Of a stretch of DNA of 64,000 nt, positions 1-8,387 are shown in pieces (positions within the stretch are counted from its first letter, which is position 1; each line of letters starts with the position of its first letter). A model generated the notes under the pieces. It searched no databases and was not told where the DNA came from. It saw only the letters and a list, made by a program, of their open reading frames with translations. The DNA is taken from NCBI RefSeq assembly GCF_023094165.1, contig NZ_JALMDK010000006.1:372001-436000 (forward strand). The letters are read 5' to 3'. The position numbers and the translations under genes are program-made. The DNA is from Crossiella sp. S99.2 (GTDB lineage Bacteria; Actinomycetota; Actinomycetes; Mycobacteriales; Pseudonocardiaceae).

Positions 1-2
1 CC

Positions 3-884
3 ACCACCGCGCACCCCGGCCGCTGGGCCGCCGCGTTCAGCTACGACGCCGCGGTGGACACCCCGGCGGACTTCACCGCGCAACGCCTGACCCCGATGCT
101 GCACGAGCTGCTGGGGCGGGACGACATCCCGGTCGAGGTGGTCGACGTGACCCCGTGGCAACAGGTGGCCGCGGTGGCCGAGCGGTTCCGCCAGGGCCGG
201 GTGTTCCTGGCCGGGGACAGCGCGCACGTGTGGCCGCCGGCGGGTGGCTACGGCGCGAACACCGGCGTCCAGGACGCGCACAACCTGGCCTGGAAACTGG
301 CCGCGGTGCTCAAGGGCTGGGCCACCCCCGCCCTGCTGGACAGCTACGAACCCGAACGCCGCCCACTGGCTCAGGAGTTCGTGGACATCACCATCAACCG
401 CCAGGAAAGCCGCGCCGGCAGCAACCCGGAGGAGGAGGCCAACTCCGATATCCGCTGGATGTTCGGCCAGCGCTACACCTCCCCCGCCATCCTGGGCCGG
501 TCCTACGAGTCGGCCTTCACCCCCGACCACCTCCCCGTCCCCGAACCCGGCCACCGCGCCCCCCACCTGTGGCTGGACCACAACGGCGACCGCCTGGCCC
601 TGCACGACCTGGTCTGCACCGGCCTGCTCCTGCTCACCGGCCCCCAGGGCGATGGCTGGCGCCAGGCCGCGACCGAACTGGCCGAACAGTTCGGCGTCCC
701 ACTGACCGCCCACCGGATCGGCGCCGACCTGCTCGACCCGGAACACCAGTGGCCTGCCCGCTACGCCCTGCCCGAGGGCGCGGTGCTGCTCCGCCCGGAC
801 GGCTACCTCGCCTGGCGCACCGAGTCCGACGCCGACCCACACGACCAGCTCCGCGCCGCGCTGGAACAGCTACTCCGCGCCTGA
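3..884 (+). CDS. FAD-dependent aromatic monooxygenase, C-terminal part (5' end outside window)
   Basis: The frame is open from the left edge, so the N-terminal FAD-binding Rossmann motif is missing. What remains contains the GD motif GDSAHVWPPAGGYGANTG, which contacts the FAD ribityl chain in the p-hydroxybenzoate-hydroxylase fold, followed by the usual DAHNLAWKLA helix. From about base 540 the sequence is a thioredoxin-like C-terminal domain (GHRAPHLWLD at its start), typical of the phenol-hydroxylase and polyketide-hydroxylase branch. Such enzymes use NAD(P)H and O2 to hydroxylate aromatic or polyketide substrates in the cytoplasm; the substrate cannot be read from this fragment. It ends with TGA, and about 590 bases without a gene follow. 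Confidence 0.88.
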   Translation, partial: TTAHPGRWAAAFSYDAAVDTPADFTAQRLTPMLHELLGRDDIPVEVVDVTPWQQVAAVAERFRQGRVFLAGDSAHVWPPAGGYGANTGVQDAHNLAWKLAAVLKGWATPALLDSYEPERRPLAQEFVDITINRQESRAGSNPEEEANSDIRWMFGQRYTSPAILGRSYESAFTPDHLPVPEPGHRAPHLWLDHNGDRLALHDLVCTGLLLLTGPQGDGWRQAATELAEQFGVPLTAHRIGADLLDPEHQWPARYALPEGAVLLRPDGYLAWRTESDADPHDQLRAALEQLLRA

Positions 885-889
885 CATCC

Positions 890-1070
890 GGCGCCTCGGG
901 ACTCCGGGCCTCGGGCTCCGGTCTCGGGACTCCGGTCTCGGGCCTCGGCCTCGGGACTCCGGCCTTGGGCCTTGGGCCTTGGGCCTCGGGCCTCGGGCCT
1001 TGGGCCTCGGGCCTCGGCCTCGGGACTCCGGCCTTGGGCCTTGGGCCTTGGGCCTTGGGCGCCACCGTCC
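890..1070. repeat. Degenerate GC-rich tandem repeat with a 69-bp higher-order period
   Basis: This part of the 885-1475 gene-free stretch is built from variants of GGCCTYGGG and GGGACTCCGG. A segment of roughly 45 bases that includes CCTCGGCCTCGGGACTCCGG starts near 941 and recurs near 1010, giving a 69-bp period. Open frames across it are low-complexity on both strands and are not credible genes. The rest, to 1475, shows no clear gene; the kinase promoter must lie near its right end, where the composition is less GC-rich. Confidence 0.7.
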
Positions 1071-1475
1071 CCGCACCCTCGCGTCCCCGCGCACGGCGCC
1101 TCCCGCCGTGCGCGGGGCCCGCGCGCCGCCGGATCGCCGACAGCGTGACCAACGCCACGCCTACCGGATCGTTATCCCGCGCCCGCCTGCCCCGCCCCGC
1201 CGCGATCCGCTGACCAGGCATCCAACACCGCCAGCCACCACAACCACACCGCGGGCGACGACGGCGCACCGGCCGTCCCCGGCCCTGGGCTGGGCAGGAG
1301 CCCGGGGCCAGGACCTGCCCCTCCGGCAGCGCCCCGACACCGAACGTGGTCAAGGCCGGACTACTTGCGCCTGAAAGTTGCCGGAATTACTCCATTCGGC
1401 GCAGTACCGATGAGGCCCTAGGCACTATTTTCGCCGACCTAACGCTCACCAACCCCCTCCAGCGCGTCAATTAGG

Positions 1476-3050
1476 GTGGACGCGTCTGGCAGACGGCGTT
1501 GGGCCGTCACCACTCATCAGGACGAGGAGCGATCGGCCATCGACAGGGGCCAGGTGATCGCCGGGAACTACCGGCTGGTCGAACACATCGGCAGCGGCGG
1601 CATGGGCGCGGTGTGGCAGGCATACGACGAGCGCCTCCAGCGCCCCGTCGCCATCAAGCAGCTCCTGCTGCAGCCGGGCCAGTCCGAGGATCAGACCTTG
1701 GACGCGCGGCGCAGGGCGATGCGGGAGGCCCGGATCGCCGCCCGGCTGTCCCACCCCAACGCGATCACCATCTTCGACGTGGTGCAGCACAACGGGGACC
1801 CCTGCCTGGTCATGGAGTTCCTGCGCTCGCGCAGCCTGGCCGACCTGCTCGACGAACGCGGCACGCTGCCCATCCGCGAGGTCGCCGCGATCGGCGGCCA
1901 GGTCGCGGGCGCGCTGGCCGCCGCGCATCAGGCCGGGATCGTGCACCGGGACATCAAGCCGGCCAACATCCTGGTCAGCGAGTCCGGCCTGGCCAAGATC
2001 ACCGACTTCGGCATCTCCCGGGCCGCGGGCGACGTCACCGTCACCCAGACCGGCATGATGGCCGGCACCCCGGCCTACCTCTCGCCGGAGATCGCCAAGG
2101 GCCACGACCCGGCCCCGCCCTCGGACGTCTTCTCCCTCGGCGCGACGCTCTACACCGCGATCGAGGGCAAGCCGCCCTTCGGCAACAACCCCAACCCGCT
2201 GGCCCTGCTGCACCTGGTCGCCGCGGGCAAGGTCGAGCCGCCCCGGCAGGCGGGCCCGATGACCGCGGTGCTGATGAGCCTGCTCCGCGAGGAGCCCGCC
2301 GACCGGCCCAGCATGTCCCAGGCCGCCGCCACGCTCAGCTCCCTGGCCAACGACCCGAACCTGGCCAACGCCCAGCCCACGCCGCTGCGCCCCGCGCCGA
2401 GCACCCGGGTACTCGGCGGGAACACCCCGCCGCCGCCCTACCGGCCGCCGACCCAGCCGCAGCTGAACCGGCCGACGCCGAACCCGACCATGTCCACGCC
2501 GCGCCCGCGCCCGGCGGCTTACGTCCGCGACCCCGCCTCGCCACCGCGCAAGAAGTCCCGGCGCGGCCTGGTGATCGCGATCGCGGCGGCGATCGCCCTG
2601 GTGGCAGGCATTGGCGGCGCCTACTACGGACTCCGCGGCACGCCCCAGAACTCCGCGGGCGGCCAGACCAGCAACTCCAGCACGCCCCCGCCGCCGACCT
2701 CCGCCGCGGACAAGCCGACCCCGCCGGATGACTCCGCGCCGATCGGTTTCCGCGAGGCAGGCCAGTACGTGGTCGACTACTACGGCGCCGCCGGCCGGGC
2801 GGCCGACCGCGGCCAGGCCTTCGACATGCTCACCGACAACGCCAAGGGCCTCATCGGCGGCGAATCCGGGTTCACCCAGTACTGGTCGCAGTACAAGCTG
2901 GTGTACAGCCAGAAGGCGACCGGCAAGAAGACCTCGGACAACGCCGTGGACGTCACCCTCACCGTGGTCTACCCCAACCGGTCCGAGCAGCGCACGATCC
3001 GGGTGATCCGCTCCGGCGGCGGCCTGAAGATCGACAGCGACCCACGCTAG
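1476..3050 (+). CDS. Membrane serine/threonine protein kinase (PknB-type, Hanks)
   Basis: The 524-residue protein has an N-terminal kinase domain (about residues 30-290) with glycine loop GSGGMGAV (39-46), ATP-binding Lys61 in VAIK, catalytic HRD at 157-159 and DFG at 177-179, so it should be active. A Pro-rich juxtamembrane stretch (about 300-360) leads to one membrane helix (about 363-384) and a C-terminal extracellular domain of about 105 residues that looks like a small alpha+beta (NTF2-like) fold rather than PASTA repeats. It probably senses something outside and phosphorylates cytoplasmic targets. The GTG start at 1476 has no clear Shine-Dalgarno; an internal GTG at 1554 lies just before the kinase core. 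It is monocistronic and converges on the DUF1048 operon. Confidence 0.93.
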   Translation: MDASGRRRWAVTTHQDEERSAIDRGQVIAGNYRLVEHIGSGGMGAVWQAYDERLQRPVAIKQLLLQPGQSEDQTLDARRRAMREARIAARLSHPNAITIFDVVQHNGDPCLVMEFLRSRSLADLLDERGTLPIREVAAIGGQVAGALAAAHQAGIVHRDIKPANILVSESGLAKITDFGISRAAGDVTVTQTGMMAGTPAYLSPEIAKGHDPAPPSDVFSLGATLYTAIEGKPPFGNNPNPLALLHLVAAGKVEPPRQAGPMTAVLMSLLREEPADRPSMSQAAATLSSLANDPNLANAQPTPLRPAPSTRVLGGNTPPPPYRPPTQPQLNRPTPNPTMSTPRPRPAAYVRDPASPPRKKSRRGLVIAIAAAIALVAGIGGAYYGLRGTPQNSAGGQTSNSSTPPPPTSAADKPTPPDDSAPIGFREAGQYVVDYYGAAGRAADRGQAFDMLTDNAKGLIGGESGFTQYWSQYKLVYSQKATGKKTSDNAVDVTLTVVYPNRSEQRTIRVIRSGGGLKIDSDPR

Positions 3051-3072
3051 CCACGTCGTTCCCGAGCACGGG

Positions 3073-3096
3073 CCAAGGCACCCTGCGGTGCCTTGG
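3073..3096. terminator. Bidirectional intrinsic terminator
   Basis: A perfect 10-bp stem, CCAAGGCACC pairing with GGTGCCTTGG around the tetraloop CTGC, sits between the convergent kinase and DUF1048 genes and can end transcription from both sides. Confidence 0.75.
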
Positions 3097-3107
3097 TTCA
3101 GCGGGAG

Positions 3108-3434
3108 TTACTTCTCGGCCGCGCCGGACTTCCCGCTGATGGACTCCTGATAGACGTCCGCGTTGGTGCGCGAGTCCTTGATCAGGTCGTCGCAGAAGGC
3201 GGCGACGTCCTCGCCGATGAGTTCCAGCACTCCCTTGCCGCTCGCGACGCCCTCCTCGAAGAAGTCGACGATCCCGGAGAGCAGCGTCCCCTCCAGCAGG
3301 TCGACCGGCCCGACCTTGAAGAAGTACCGCTGCATCTCCTTGTAGACGATCCGATAGTCCGGCGGGAGCGCCTTGACCCGCGCCATATGGGCCCGCCACT
3401 GCTTCTTGCCCTCGATGATGTCCTGGATGCCCAC
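3108..3434 (-). CDS. DUF1048 family protein (second of pair)
   Basis: This 108-residue soluble protein has the DUF1048 pattern: a helical N-terminus (IQDIIEGKKQWRAH), the core LPPDYRIVYKEMQRYFF, and a C-terminal helix ending VLELIGEDVAAFCDDLI. Family members are small helical proteins almost always encoded next to a PadR regulator; their biochemical role is not established. I chose the GTG start at 3434 because GGGAGG lies 5 bases upstream and the start sits one base after the stop of the previous gene (TGATGTG), implying translational coupling. It is the last gene of the PadR-DUF1048-DUF1048 operon. Confidence 0.85.
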   Translation of the reverse strand: MGIQDIIEGKKQWRAHMARVKALPPDYRIVYKEMQRYFFKVGPVDLLEGTLLSGIVDFFEEGVASGKGVLELIGEDVAAFCDDLIKDSRTNADVYQESISGKSGAAEK

Positions 3435-3435
3435 A

Positions 3436-3792
3436 TCAGCCTCCCAGCCGGCCCAATTTCCTGGCGACATTCCGGTTCAACTGCTCACGCCACCGGTCGC
3501 GATAGCTCCGGCCTCTTTCCTCGCCGGCCAGCGCCGCGCAGAAGCCCTTGATGTCCTCGCCCAGCACCTCTTGAATGCTCTGCCCATCGGCCGCCGTTTC
3601 TTCGAGCAACCCCAGGGCGCCGTCAAGAATCGGCATCAGGTTCCGGCCGGTGAAGTCCGAGTAGGGCATCAGCTGCCCTTTGATCTCTTCCCACACCGCC
3701 CGGTAGTCCGTCGGCAATGCCGCGGCCCGAGCCTCGAACGCCTTGAAATCCCTGGTGAGATCGCTGCCCGTGATCGTCTCCCAGAAATTCAT
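3436..3792 (-). CDS. DUF1048 family protein (first of pair)
   Basis: A 118-residue paralogue of the downstream DUF1048 gene. Shared landmarks are ALPTDYRAVWEEIKGQL and the GQSIQEVLGEDIKGFCAAL helix, here followed by a longer Arg-rich tail. The frame is open further upstream, but the ATG at 3792 is preferred: it overlaps the padR stop as ATGA and follows a GGAGGGTGGGAG ribosome site. The two DUF1048 proteins could form a heteromer; that is inference from pairing alone. Confidence 0.85.
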   Translation of the reverse strand: MNFWETITGSDLTRDFKAFEARAAALPTDYRAVWEEIKGQLMPYSDFTGRNLMPILDGALGLLEETAADGQSIQEVLGEDIKGFCAALAGEERGRSYRDRWREQLNRNVARKLGRLGG

Positions 3793-4115
3793 CTCCCACC
3801 CTCCTTGAGCTTGTCGATCCGCGATGTCATGTACTCCCATTTCGCCCAGAACTTCGCGAGTTCCGCGCGCCCTACGTCATTGAGCGCGTAGAACTTCCGC
3901 GGTGGACCCTGCCCGGACGGTCGTTTCGTCACCAGGACGAGCCCGTTCTTCTCCAGCCGCAGCAGAATGGTGTACACCGTGCCCTCGACGACATCGGTGA
4001 AGCCGAGTTCGTTCAGCCGACGCGTGATGGCATACCCGTAGGTCTCCTCACTGCCGATGATTTCCAGCACGCAACCCTCAAGCGTGCCTTTCAGCATCTC
4101 CGTCAGGTCGTCCAT
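3789..4115 (-). CDS. PadR family transcriptional regulator
   Basis: The 108-residue protein is a single winged-helix domain of the short PadR (PadR-s2) type. The recognition region reads EETYGYAITRRLNELGF, the wing is VEGTVYTILLRLEKNGLV, and a short C-terminal dimerisation helix follows. PadR proteins usually repress their own operon and are released by a ligand. It is the first gene of an operon with two DUF1048 genes (4-base ATGA overlap), and palindromic candidate operators lie 25-65 bases upstream of its start. Confidence 0.92.
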   Translation of the reverse strand: MDDLTEMLKGTLEGCVLEIIGSEETYGYAITRRLNELGFTDVVEGTVYTILLRLEKNGLVLVTKRPSGQGPPRKFYALNDVGRAELAKFWAKWEYMTSRIDKLKEGGR

Positions 4116-4139
4116 CGTGAGCCCTCTTCGATCTCGAAG

Positions 4140-4181
4140 TACTCAGTGGCACCGAGTACCGGTACAACGTATCACCGAGTA
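4140..4181. promoter_or_regulatory. Candidate PadR operator region
   Basis: ACTCAGTGGCACCGAGT (4141-4157) is a near-perfect inverted repeat, mismatched only at one symmetric pair plus the centre. Its right half CACCGAGTA (4150-4158) recurs exactly at 4173-4181, 23 bases away, about two helical turns. The position just upstream of padR suits an autoregulatory operator. No binding is shown. Confidence 0.55.
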
Positions 4182-4249
4182 GTGGCTCATGGCCAGCGCG
4201 GCCGGACCGCGGGTCGTTCAGCTCGCGCAGGAGAGCGCGGCGGACACCG

Positions 4250-4699
4250 TCATTCGGTCTCCTCGTCCAGTAACCGCGCCAGTGCCGCGGCCACACCCGA
4301 ACTCCAGCCACTGCCCATGAACTTGCGGGAGAGCTGCTGGAACTCGTTGTCCGGGTCGAATCCGGTGTGCGCCAGGAACAATCGGGTGCCGCGACCCTCG
4401 GGTTCCAGGGTCCAGGTGATGGTGGTCCGCATGCCGTTGTCCGGACCGCTGTCGTCGAAACTGATGCGCAGCAGGCGTTCCGGCTCGATCGCCAGCACCT
4501 CGCAGTGCGCGATGCCGTCGGTGCGGACCGCGGGCAGCGGTTCGCCGCGATTGAAGGTGAAGCGGTGGCCCAGGACGGGCTGGAAATCGTTGGGCATCAG
4601 CCAACGGGCCAGCCGGGCCGGGTCGGTGAGCGCCCGCCAGACCTTGGCGGGCGGGTGGGCCAGGAACTGGTCCACCCTGATGTCGGCGGCGTTGGTCAT
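4250..4699 (-). CDS. SRPBCC (AHSA1-like) domain protein
   Basis: This 149-residue protein matches the START/Bet v1-like AHSA1 fold: an N-terminal strand with HPPAKVWRALTDPARLARWLMP, central strands including TITWTLEPEGRGTRLFLAHTG, and a long C-terminal helix. The fold forms a hydrophobic cavity for lipophilic ligands. It is coupled to the upstream ArsR regulator by a 4-base ATGA overlap. This ArsR-SRPBCC pair is a very common bacterial module whose ligand is usually unknown. About 134 bases without a gene separate its stop from the divergently read padR gene. Confidence 0.87.
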   Translation of the reverse strand: MTNAADIRVDQFLAHPPAKVWRALTDPARLARWLMPNDFQPVLGHRFTFNRGEPLPAVRTDGIAHCEVLAIEPERLLRISFDDSGPDNGMRTTITWTLEPEGRGTRLFLAHTGFDPDNEFQQLSRKFMGSGWSSGVAAALARLLDEETE

Positions 4700-5007
4700 T
4701 CCTCTTCTTCCTCCTCGTCGAGCAGGTCGGACAGCGCGGACAACCGCTCCCGCCAGAACCGCTCATACGGTGTGAGCCAGTCCCGAAGCTCCTGCAGGGG
4801 CTCGGGTTCGAGCTGGTAGTGCCGTTCCCGGCCGCGCCTGGCTTCCGCGACCAGCCCCGCGTCCTTGAGCACCCGCAGGTGCTCGGACACGCTCGGGCGG
4901 CTCATGTCGAAATGCTCCGCGAGGGACTGCACCGGCCGCGGCCCGCGCAGGAGCAACCCCAGCAACTCCCGACGGGTCGGATTGGCCAACGCGGCGAACA
5001 CATCCAT
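4696..5007 (-). CDS. ArsR family transcriptional regulator
   Basis: A 103-residue winged-helix repressor: it starts MDVFAALANPTRRELL, the recognition helix is DMSRPSVSEHLRVLKDAGL, and the wing contains RRGRERHYQL. The metal-binding ELCVCDL-type cysteine motif is absent (no Cys at all), so it is not a classical metal sensor; it belongs to the SRPBCC-associated subgroup. The very acidic tail (EEEEEE) overlaps the start of the next gene. A palindrome directly upstream is the likely autoregulatory site. Confidence 0.9.
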   Translation of the reverse strand: MDVFAALANPTRRELLGLLLRGPRPVQSLAEHFDMSRPSVSEHLRVLKDAGLVAEARRGRERHYQLEPEPLQELRDWLTPYERFWRERLSALSDLLDEEEEEE

Positions 5008-5021
5008 GCGGAGGAGAATAG

Positions 5022-5037
5022 GTAGGAAATCTCCTAC
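5022..5037. promoter_or_regulatory. Candidate ArsR operator
   Basis: The inverted repeat GTAGGA-N4-TCCTAC lies 15-30 bases upstream of the arsR-type start, between it and the stop of the ABC permease gene. The size and position suit a dimeric winged-helix repressor. Confidence 0.5.
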
Positions 5038-5040
5038 GCG

Positions 5041-6618
5041 TCAAGTTCGGACGGCGGCCAGCAGTTCGGGGCCGCGTTCGGCCAGCCGCCGGACCGCGAG
5101 CGCGCCCCACCACCAGCCGAACAACACCCCCGAGCCGATTCCGGCCGGCAGCGCCAGCCAGGTCAGCACCGCGTTGCCGGACAGCGCGCCACCGAGCAGC
5201 AGCAGTCCCGGCGGCGCCGCGGCGACCAGGAGCAGCAGCCCCATCACCAGTTGCAGCAACGCTTTCGCGCAGCCCGGGTTCCCGGAACCGGCGAAGGGAT
5301 TGCCGCGCTGGGCGGCCACCGGGAACGGCGCGAACACCGAGAGGATCACCAGCAGCCCGGCCCCGCCGCCGAGCAGCGCGGGCAGCAGCGCGAGCACGTA
5401 GGGATAGGTCTGCGGCCGCCCGGTCACCGCGGGCAGCACCAGCACCGCGAGCAGGGCCACCGGCGCCACGTAGACCAGCCAGCCGAGCTGTCTGCCGCGG
5501 ATGTCGGCCCGGGCGGCGTCGGGCTGCACCAGGATGTGCCACAGCGCGGTGCCGTCGAAGCCGTACAGGTTGCCCGCGTTGAGCGCGGCGAAGCCGACCA
5601 CGAGCAGTCCGCCGACCGGTGCGACCCCACCCGCCATCGGGTTGACGCCAGAGAGCACCAACGGCAGCACCAGCCCGATCACCAAGGCGGGCAACAACAC
5701 CGCCCGCCGCCGCGGATCACGCCACCAGGTGCGCACCTCCTTGGCGGCCACCGCACCGACCGGCCCGGCGGGCAGGAACCGTTGCAGCAGGCCGTTCCCG
5801 GCCCGCACGTCCGCGCCGCGCAACCCGACACTGGGCCTGGTCAGCCTGCGCCGCAACAGGATCGCCCACACCTGCGCGAGCACCAGGGTCAGCGCCACCA
5901 GCCCGCCCAGCCCCGCCACCACCGTCAGCCAGTCACCCCGCACCGAGGCGGCGACCGCGGCAGGCGCCCAGCCAGGGGGCAGCCACCGCAGCACCTCGCC
6001 CAGCTCCGGCGGAAAACCCAGCAGCAGCCCGGCGGAGACCGTGTTCAGCACGTACTGGAACGGCAGCACCAGCAACCCGACACCCGCCGCGAGCAGCACC
6101 CCCAGGTCCTGCCCGCGCCGCGAACGCAGCACATCGCCGAGCGCCCCGACCACCACCCTGGACAGCGTCAGCACGAACGCCAACTGCGCGAGCACGCCGA
6201 CGATCGCGACCAGCGCCGGCGCCAGGCCGTCCGCCGAGGCCCGCAGCACCAGCCCACCGAAGGCGAGCAGGCTGACCACCGCGGGCACGCCGACCACCGC
6301 GGCGGCCAGCAGTCCGGCGGCCAGCTTGCGCGGACTCACCGGCAACAGCCGGAAATGCTCGGGTTGCAGGGTTTCATCACTGCCCGCCACGAAAATCGGC
6401 CCGAGCACCCAGCCGAGGGTCCACCCGGCGAAAATCCCCGCGGTCAGGTCGTAGCCAGGCACCGGCGCGCCCAGGGTGTCGATGTTCATCAGGAACACCG
6501 AGAACCCGGCCGCGGCCAGCCCGCCCAGCACGCCGAAGATCAGCGTCAGGGCCCGCGCCGTGCCATGCAGCCCATGGCTGAGCAGGCGCAGCTTCATCCG
6601 GATCAGGACGCCAACCAC
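5041..6618 (-). CDS. ABC exporter, large membrane (permease) subunit
   Basis: The 525-residue protein is mostly hydrophobic, with roughly a dozen membrane helices separated by short loops, and starts MVGVLIRMKLRLLSHGL. It has no ATPase motifs. Its start overlaps the end of the upstream ATPase gene by 16 bases, so the two form one transporter. It resembles the long ABC-2-like permeases of actinobacteria for which no substrate is known. The coupled ATPase and lack of a binding protein indicate export or a sensing role rather than import. Confidence 0.8.
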   Translation of the reverse strand: MVGVLIRMKLRLLSHGLHGTARALTLIFGVLGGLAAAGFSVFLMNIDTLGAPVPGYDLTAGIFAGWTLGWVLGPIFVAGSDETLQPEHFRLLPVSPRKLAAGLLAAAVVGVPAVVSLLAFGGLVLRASADGLAPALVAIVGVLAQLAFVLTLSRVVVGALGDVLRSRRGQDLGVLLAAGVGLLVLPFQYVLNTVSAGLLLGFPPELGEVLRWLPPGWAPAAVAASVRGDWLTVVAGLGGLVALTLVLAQVWAILLRRRLTRPSVGLRGADVRAGNGLLQRFLPAGPVGAVAAKEVRTWWRDPRRRAVLLPALVIGLVLPLVLSGVNPMAGGVAPVGGLLVVGFAALNAGNLYGFDGTALWHILVQPDAARADIRGRQLGWLVYVAPVALLAVLVLPAVTGRPQTYPYVLALLPALLGGGAGLLVILSVFAPFPVAAQRGNPFAGSGNPGCAKALLQLVMGLLLLVAAAPPGLLLLGGALSGNAVLTWLALPAGIGSGVLFGWWWGALAVRRLAERGPELLAAVRT

Positions 6619-7412
6619 GACAGTCCCTCCCCACCGCCGGTGCGACCGCCGACCAGGTGCACGAACCGCTCCTCCAGGCTGCCCTCACCGCGCACCTGCG
6701 CCAGCGGACCGGCCACGACCACCCGGCCGCCGGCGATCACCGCGACGTGGTCGCAGAGCCGCTCCACCAGGTCCATCACGTGGCTGGAGAGCACCACCGC
6801 GCCACCGCCCGCGACGAAGCGCTGCAGGATCACCCGGATAGTGCTGGCCGAGACCGGATCCACCGCCTCGAACGGCTCGTCCAGCACCAGCAGCCGCGGC
6901 CCGTGCAGCAACGCGGTGGCCAGCGCGATCTTCTTGCGCATCCCGGCCGAGTAGTCCACCACCAGGGTGCGCTCGGCCCCGGTCAGCTCCAGCACGCCGA
7001 GCAGTTCGGCCACCCGCGCGGCGACCGTGACCTCATCGATGCCGCGCAGCAAACCCATGTAGGTCAGCAGTTCCCGCCCGGTGAGCCGCTCCGGCAGGGA
7101 CAATCCGTCCGGCAGCACGCCGACCAATGCCTTGGCCCGCACCGGGTCCTCCCACACCTCCACCCCGAAGATCCGCGCGGTGCCCGCGTCCGGCCGCAGC
7201 AGGCCGACCGCCATGGACAGCGCGGTCGTCTTGCCCGCGCCGTTCGGCCCGACCAGCCCGAAGAAGGACCCGCGCGGCACGGCGAGGTCCACCCGGTCCA
7301 CCGCGATCGTCTCGCCGAAGCGCTTGCACAGGCCGGACAACCGCAGTGCCGGTCCGTCGGTCTCGATCTCCACCGGCTTCCCCTTCCCCCGGCGCGTTGC
7401 CGGTTCCGACAT
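6603..7412 (-). CDS. ABC transporter ATP-binding protein
   Basis: A 269-residue nucleotide-binding subunit with Walker A GPNGAGKT, a divergent signature YSAGMRKK (C-loop, usually LSGGQ), Walker B LLVLDEPFEAVD, and a switch-region SSHVMDLVE. It pairs with the overlapping permease downstream. The start is uncertain: the ATG at 7412 abuts a palindrome and has no Shine-Dalgarno, while the in-frame GTG at 7373 has AAGGGGAAG five bases upstream and is the better ribosome start. The gene diverges from the SPFH gene and shares its regulatory region. Confidence 0.9.
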   Translation of the reverse strand: MSEPATRRGKGKPVEIETDGPALRLSGLCKRFGETIAVDRVDLAVPRGSFFGLVGPNGAGKTTALSMAVGLLRPDAGTARIFGVEVWEDPVRAKALVGVLPDGLSLPERLTGRELLTYMGLLRGIDEVTVAARVAELLGVLELTGAERTLVVDYSAGMRKKIALATALLHGPRLLVLDEPFEAVDPVSASTIRVILQRFVAGGGAVVLSSHVMDLVERLCDHVAVIAGGRVVVAGPLAQVRGEGSLEERFVHLVGGRTGGGEGLSWLAS

Positions 7413-7428
7413 AAAGTGATATCACTTT
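7413..7428. promoter_or_regulatory. Perfect 16-bp palindrome in the ABC/SPFH divergent promoter
   Basis: AAAGTGATATCACTTT is a perfect two-fold palindrome lying between the divergent ATPase and SPFH genes. Such a site suits a dimeric regulator controlling both directions. The ribbon-helix-helix protein encoded behind the SPFH gene is the only DNA-binding candidate in this unit, so it is the first suspect. Confidence 0.7.
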
Positions 7429-7472
7429 GCTAGGCACCGCGACCAGCGGCGCATGGGGAGAGTGGACCAGAG

Positions 7473-8378
7473 ATGACTGCATCGACGCTTGTCAAAGCGC
7501 CCGTGGCGGGCGTGCAAGAACGGGTGGCCTTCACCTTGCCGGGGATTGCCTCGGCGGCGGCCCTGCTCTTCTTCGGGCTGGCCAGCCTGGGCGGGATCGC
7601 GCTGGGCGTGTTCTCCGCCGGGCCCGCCGTCATCGTGGTGAGCGCGGTGGTGCTGGTGACCGTGCTGACCCTGGCTCGCGGACTGATCATGGTCTCCCCC
7701 GGCGAGGCGCGGGTGCTGCAGTTCCTCGGCCGGTACAGCGGCACGCTCCGCCAGGACGGCCTGAGCTGGGTGAACCCGTTCACCGAGCGCACCACCGTGT
7801 CCACCAGGATCCGCAACCACGAGTCCGCGGTGCTCAAGGTCAACGACGCCGACGGCAACCCGATCGAGATCGCCGCGGTGGTGGTCTGGCAGGTCGCCGA
7901 CACCGCCAAGGCCGTCTTCGACGTGGACAACTTCGTCGGCTTCGTCGGCATCCAGACCGAGACCGCGGTCCGGCACATCGCCACCAGCTACGCCTATGAC
8001 AACCACGGCGAGACCGGGCTGTCCCTGCGCGAGAACGCCGATGAGATCACCGAGAAGCTCAGCGCGGAGATCTCGGCCCGGATCACCTTGGCCGGGGTGC
8101 ACGTGATCGAATCCAGGATCACCCACCTGGCTTACGCCCAGGAGATCGCGCACGCCATGTTGCAGCGGCAGCAGGCAGGCGCGATGGTCGCGGCCCGGCA
8201 GCGGATCGTGGAGGGTGCGGTCGGCATGGTCGAACTGGCACTGGCCCGGCTGGCCGAGCACGACGTGGTGGAACTGGACGAGGAGCGGAAGGCGGCCATG
8301 GTGAGCAACCTCCTGGTGGTGCTGTGCGGGGATCGTGCGACCCAGCCGGTCGTCAACGCGGGTTCGCTGTACCACTAG
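7473..8378 (+). CDS. SPFH (band 7/stomatin-like) membrane protein
   Basis: The 301-residue protein has two N-terminal hydrophobic segments (about residues 16-70) followed by an SPFH core beginning ARGLIMVSPGEARVLQFLG and continuing through DGNPIEIAAVVVWQVADTAKA. The C-terminal half is helical (ALARLAEHDVVELDEERKAA). SPFH proteins form large membrane-bound rings or scaffolds. ATG is preceded by GGGAGAG. The gene is followed after 9 bases by a ribbon-helix-helix gene and faces an ABC transporter. The precise role is unknown. Confidence 0.92.
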   Translation: MTASTLVKAPVAGVQERVAFTLPGIASAAALLFFGLASLGGIALGVFSAGPAVIVVSAVVLVTVLTLARGLIMVSPGEARVLQFLGRYSGTLRQDGLSWVNPFTERTTVSTRIRNHESAVLKVNDADGNPIEIAAVVVWQVADTAKAVFDVDNFVGFVGIQTETAVRHIATSYAYDNHGETGLSLRENADEITEKLSAEISARITLAGVHVIESRITHLAYAQEIAHAMLQRQQAGAMVAARQRIVEGAVGMVELALARLAEHDVVELDEERKAAMVSNLLVVLCGDRATQPVVNAGSLYH

Positions 8379-8387
8379 CGGGCCACC

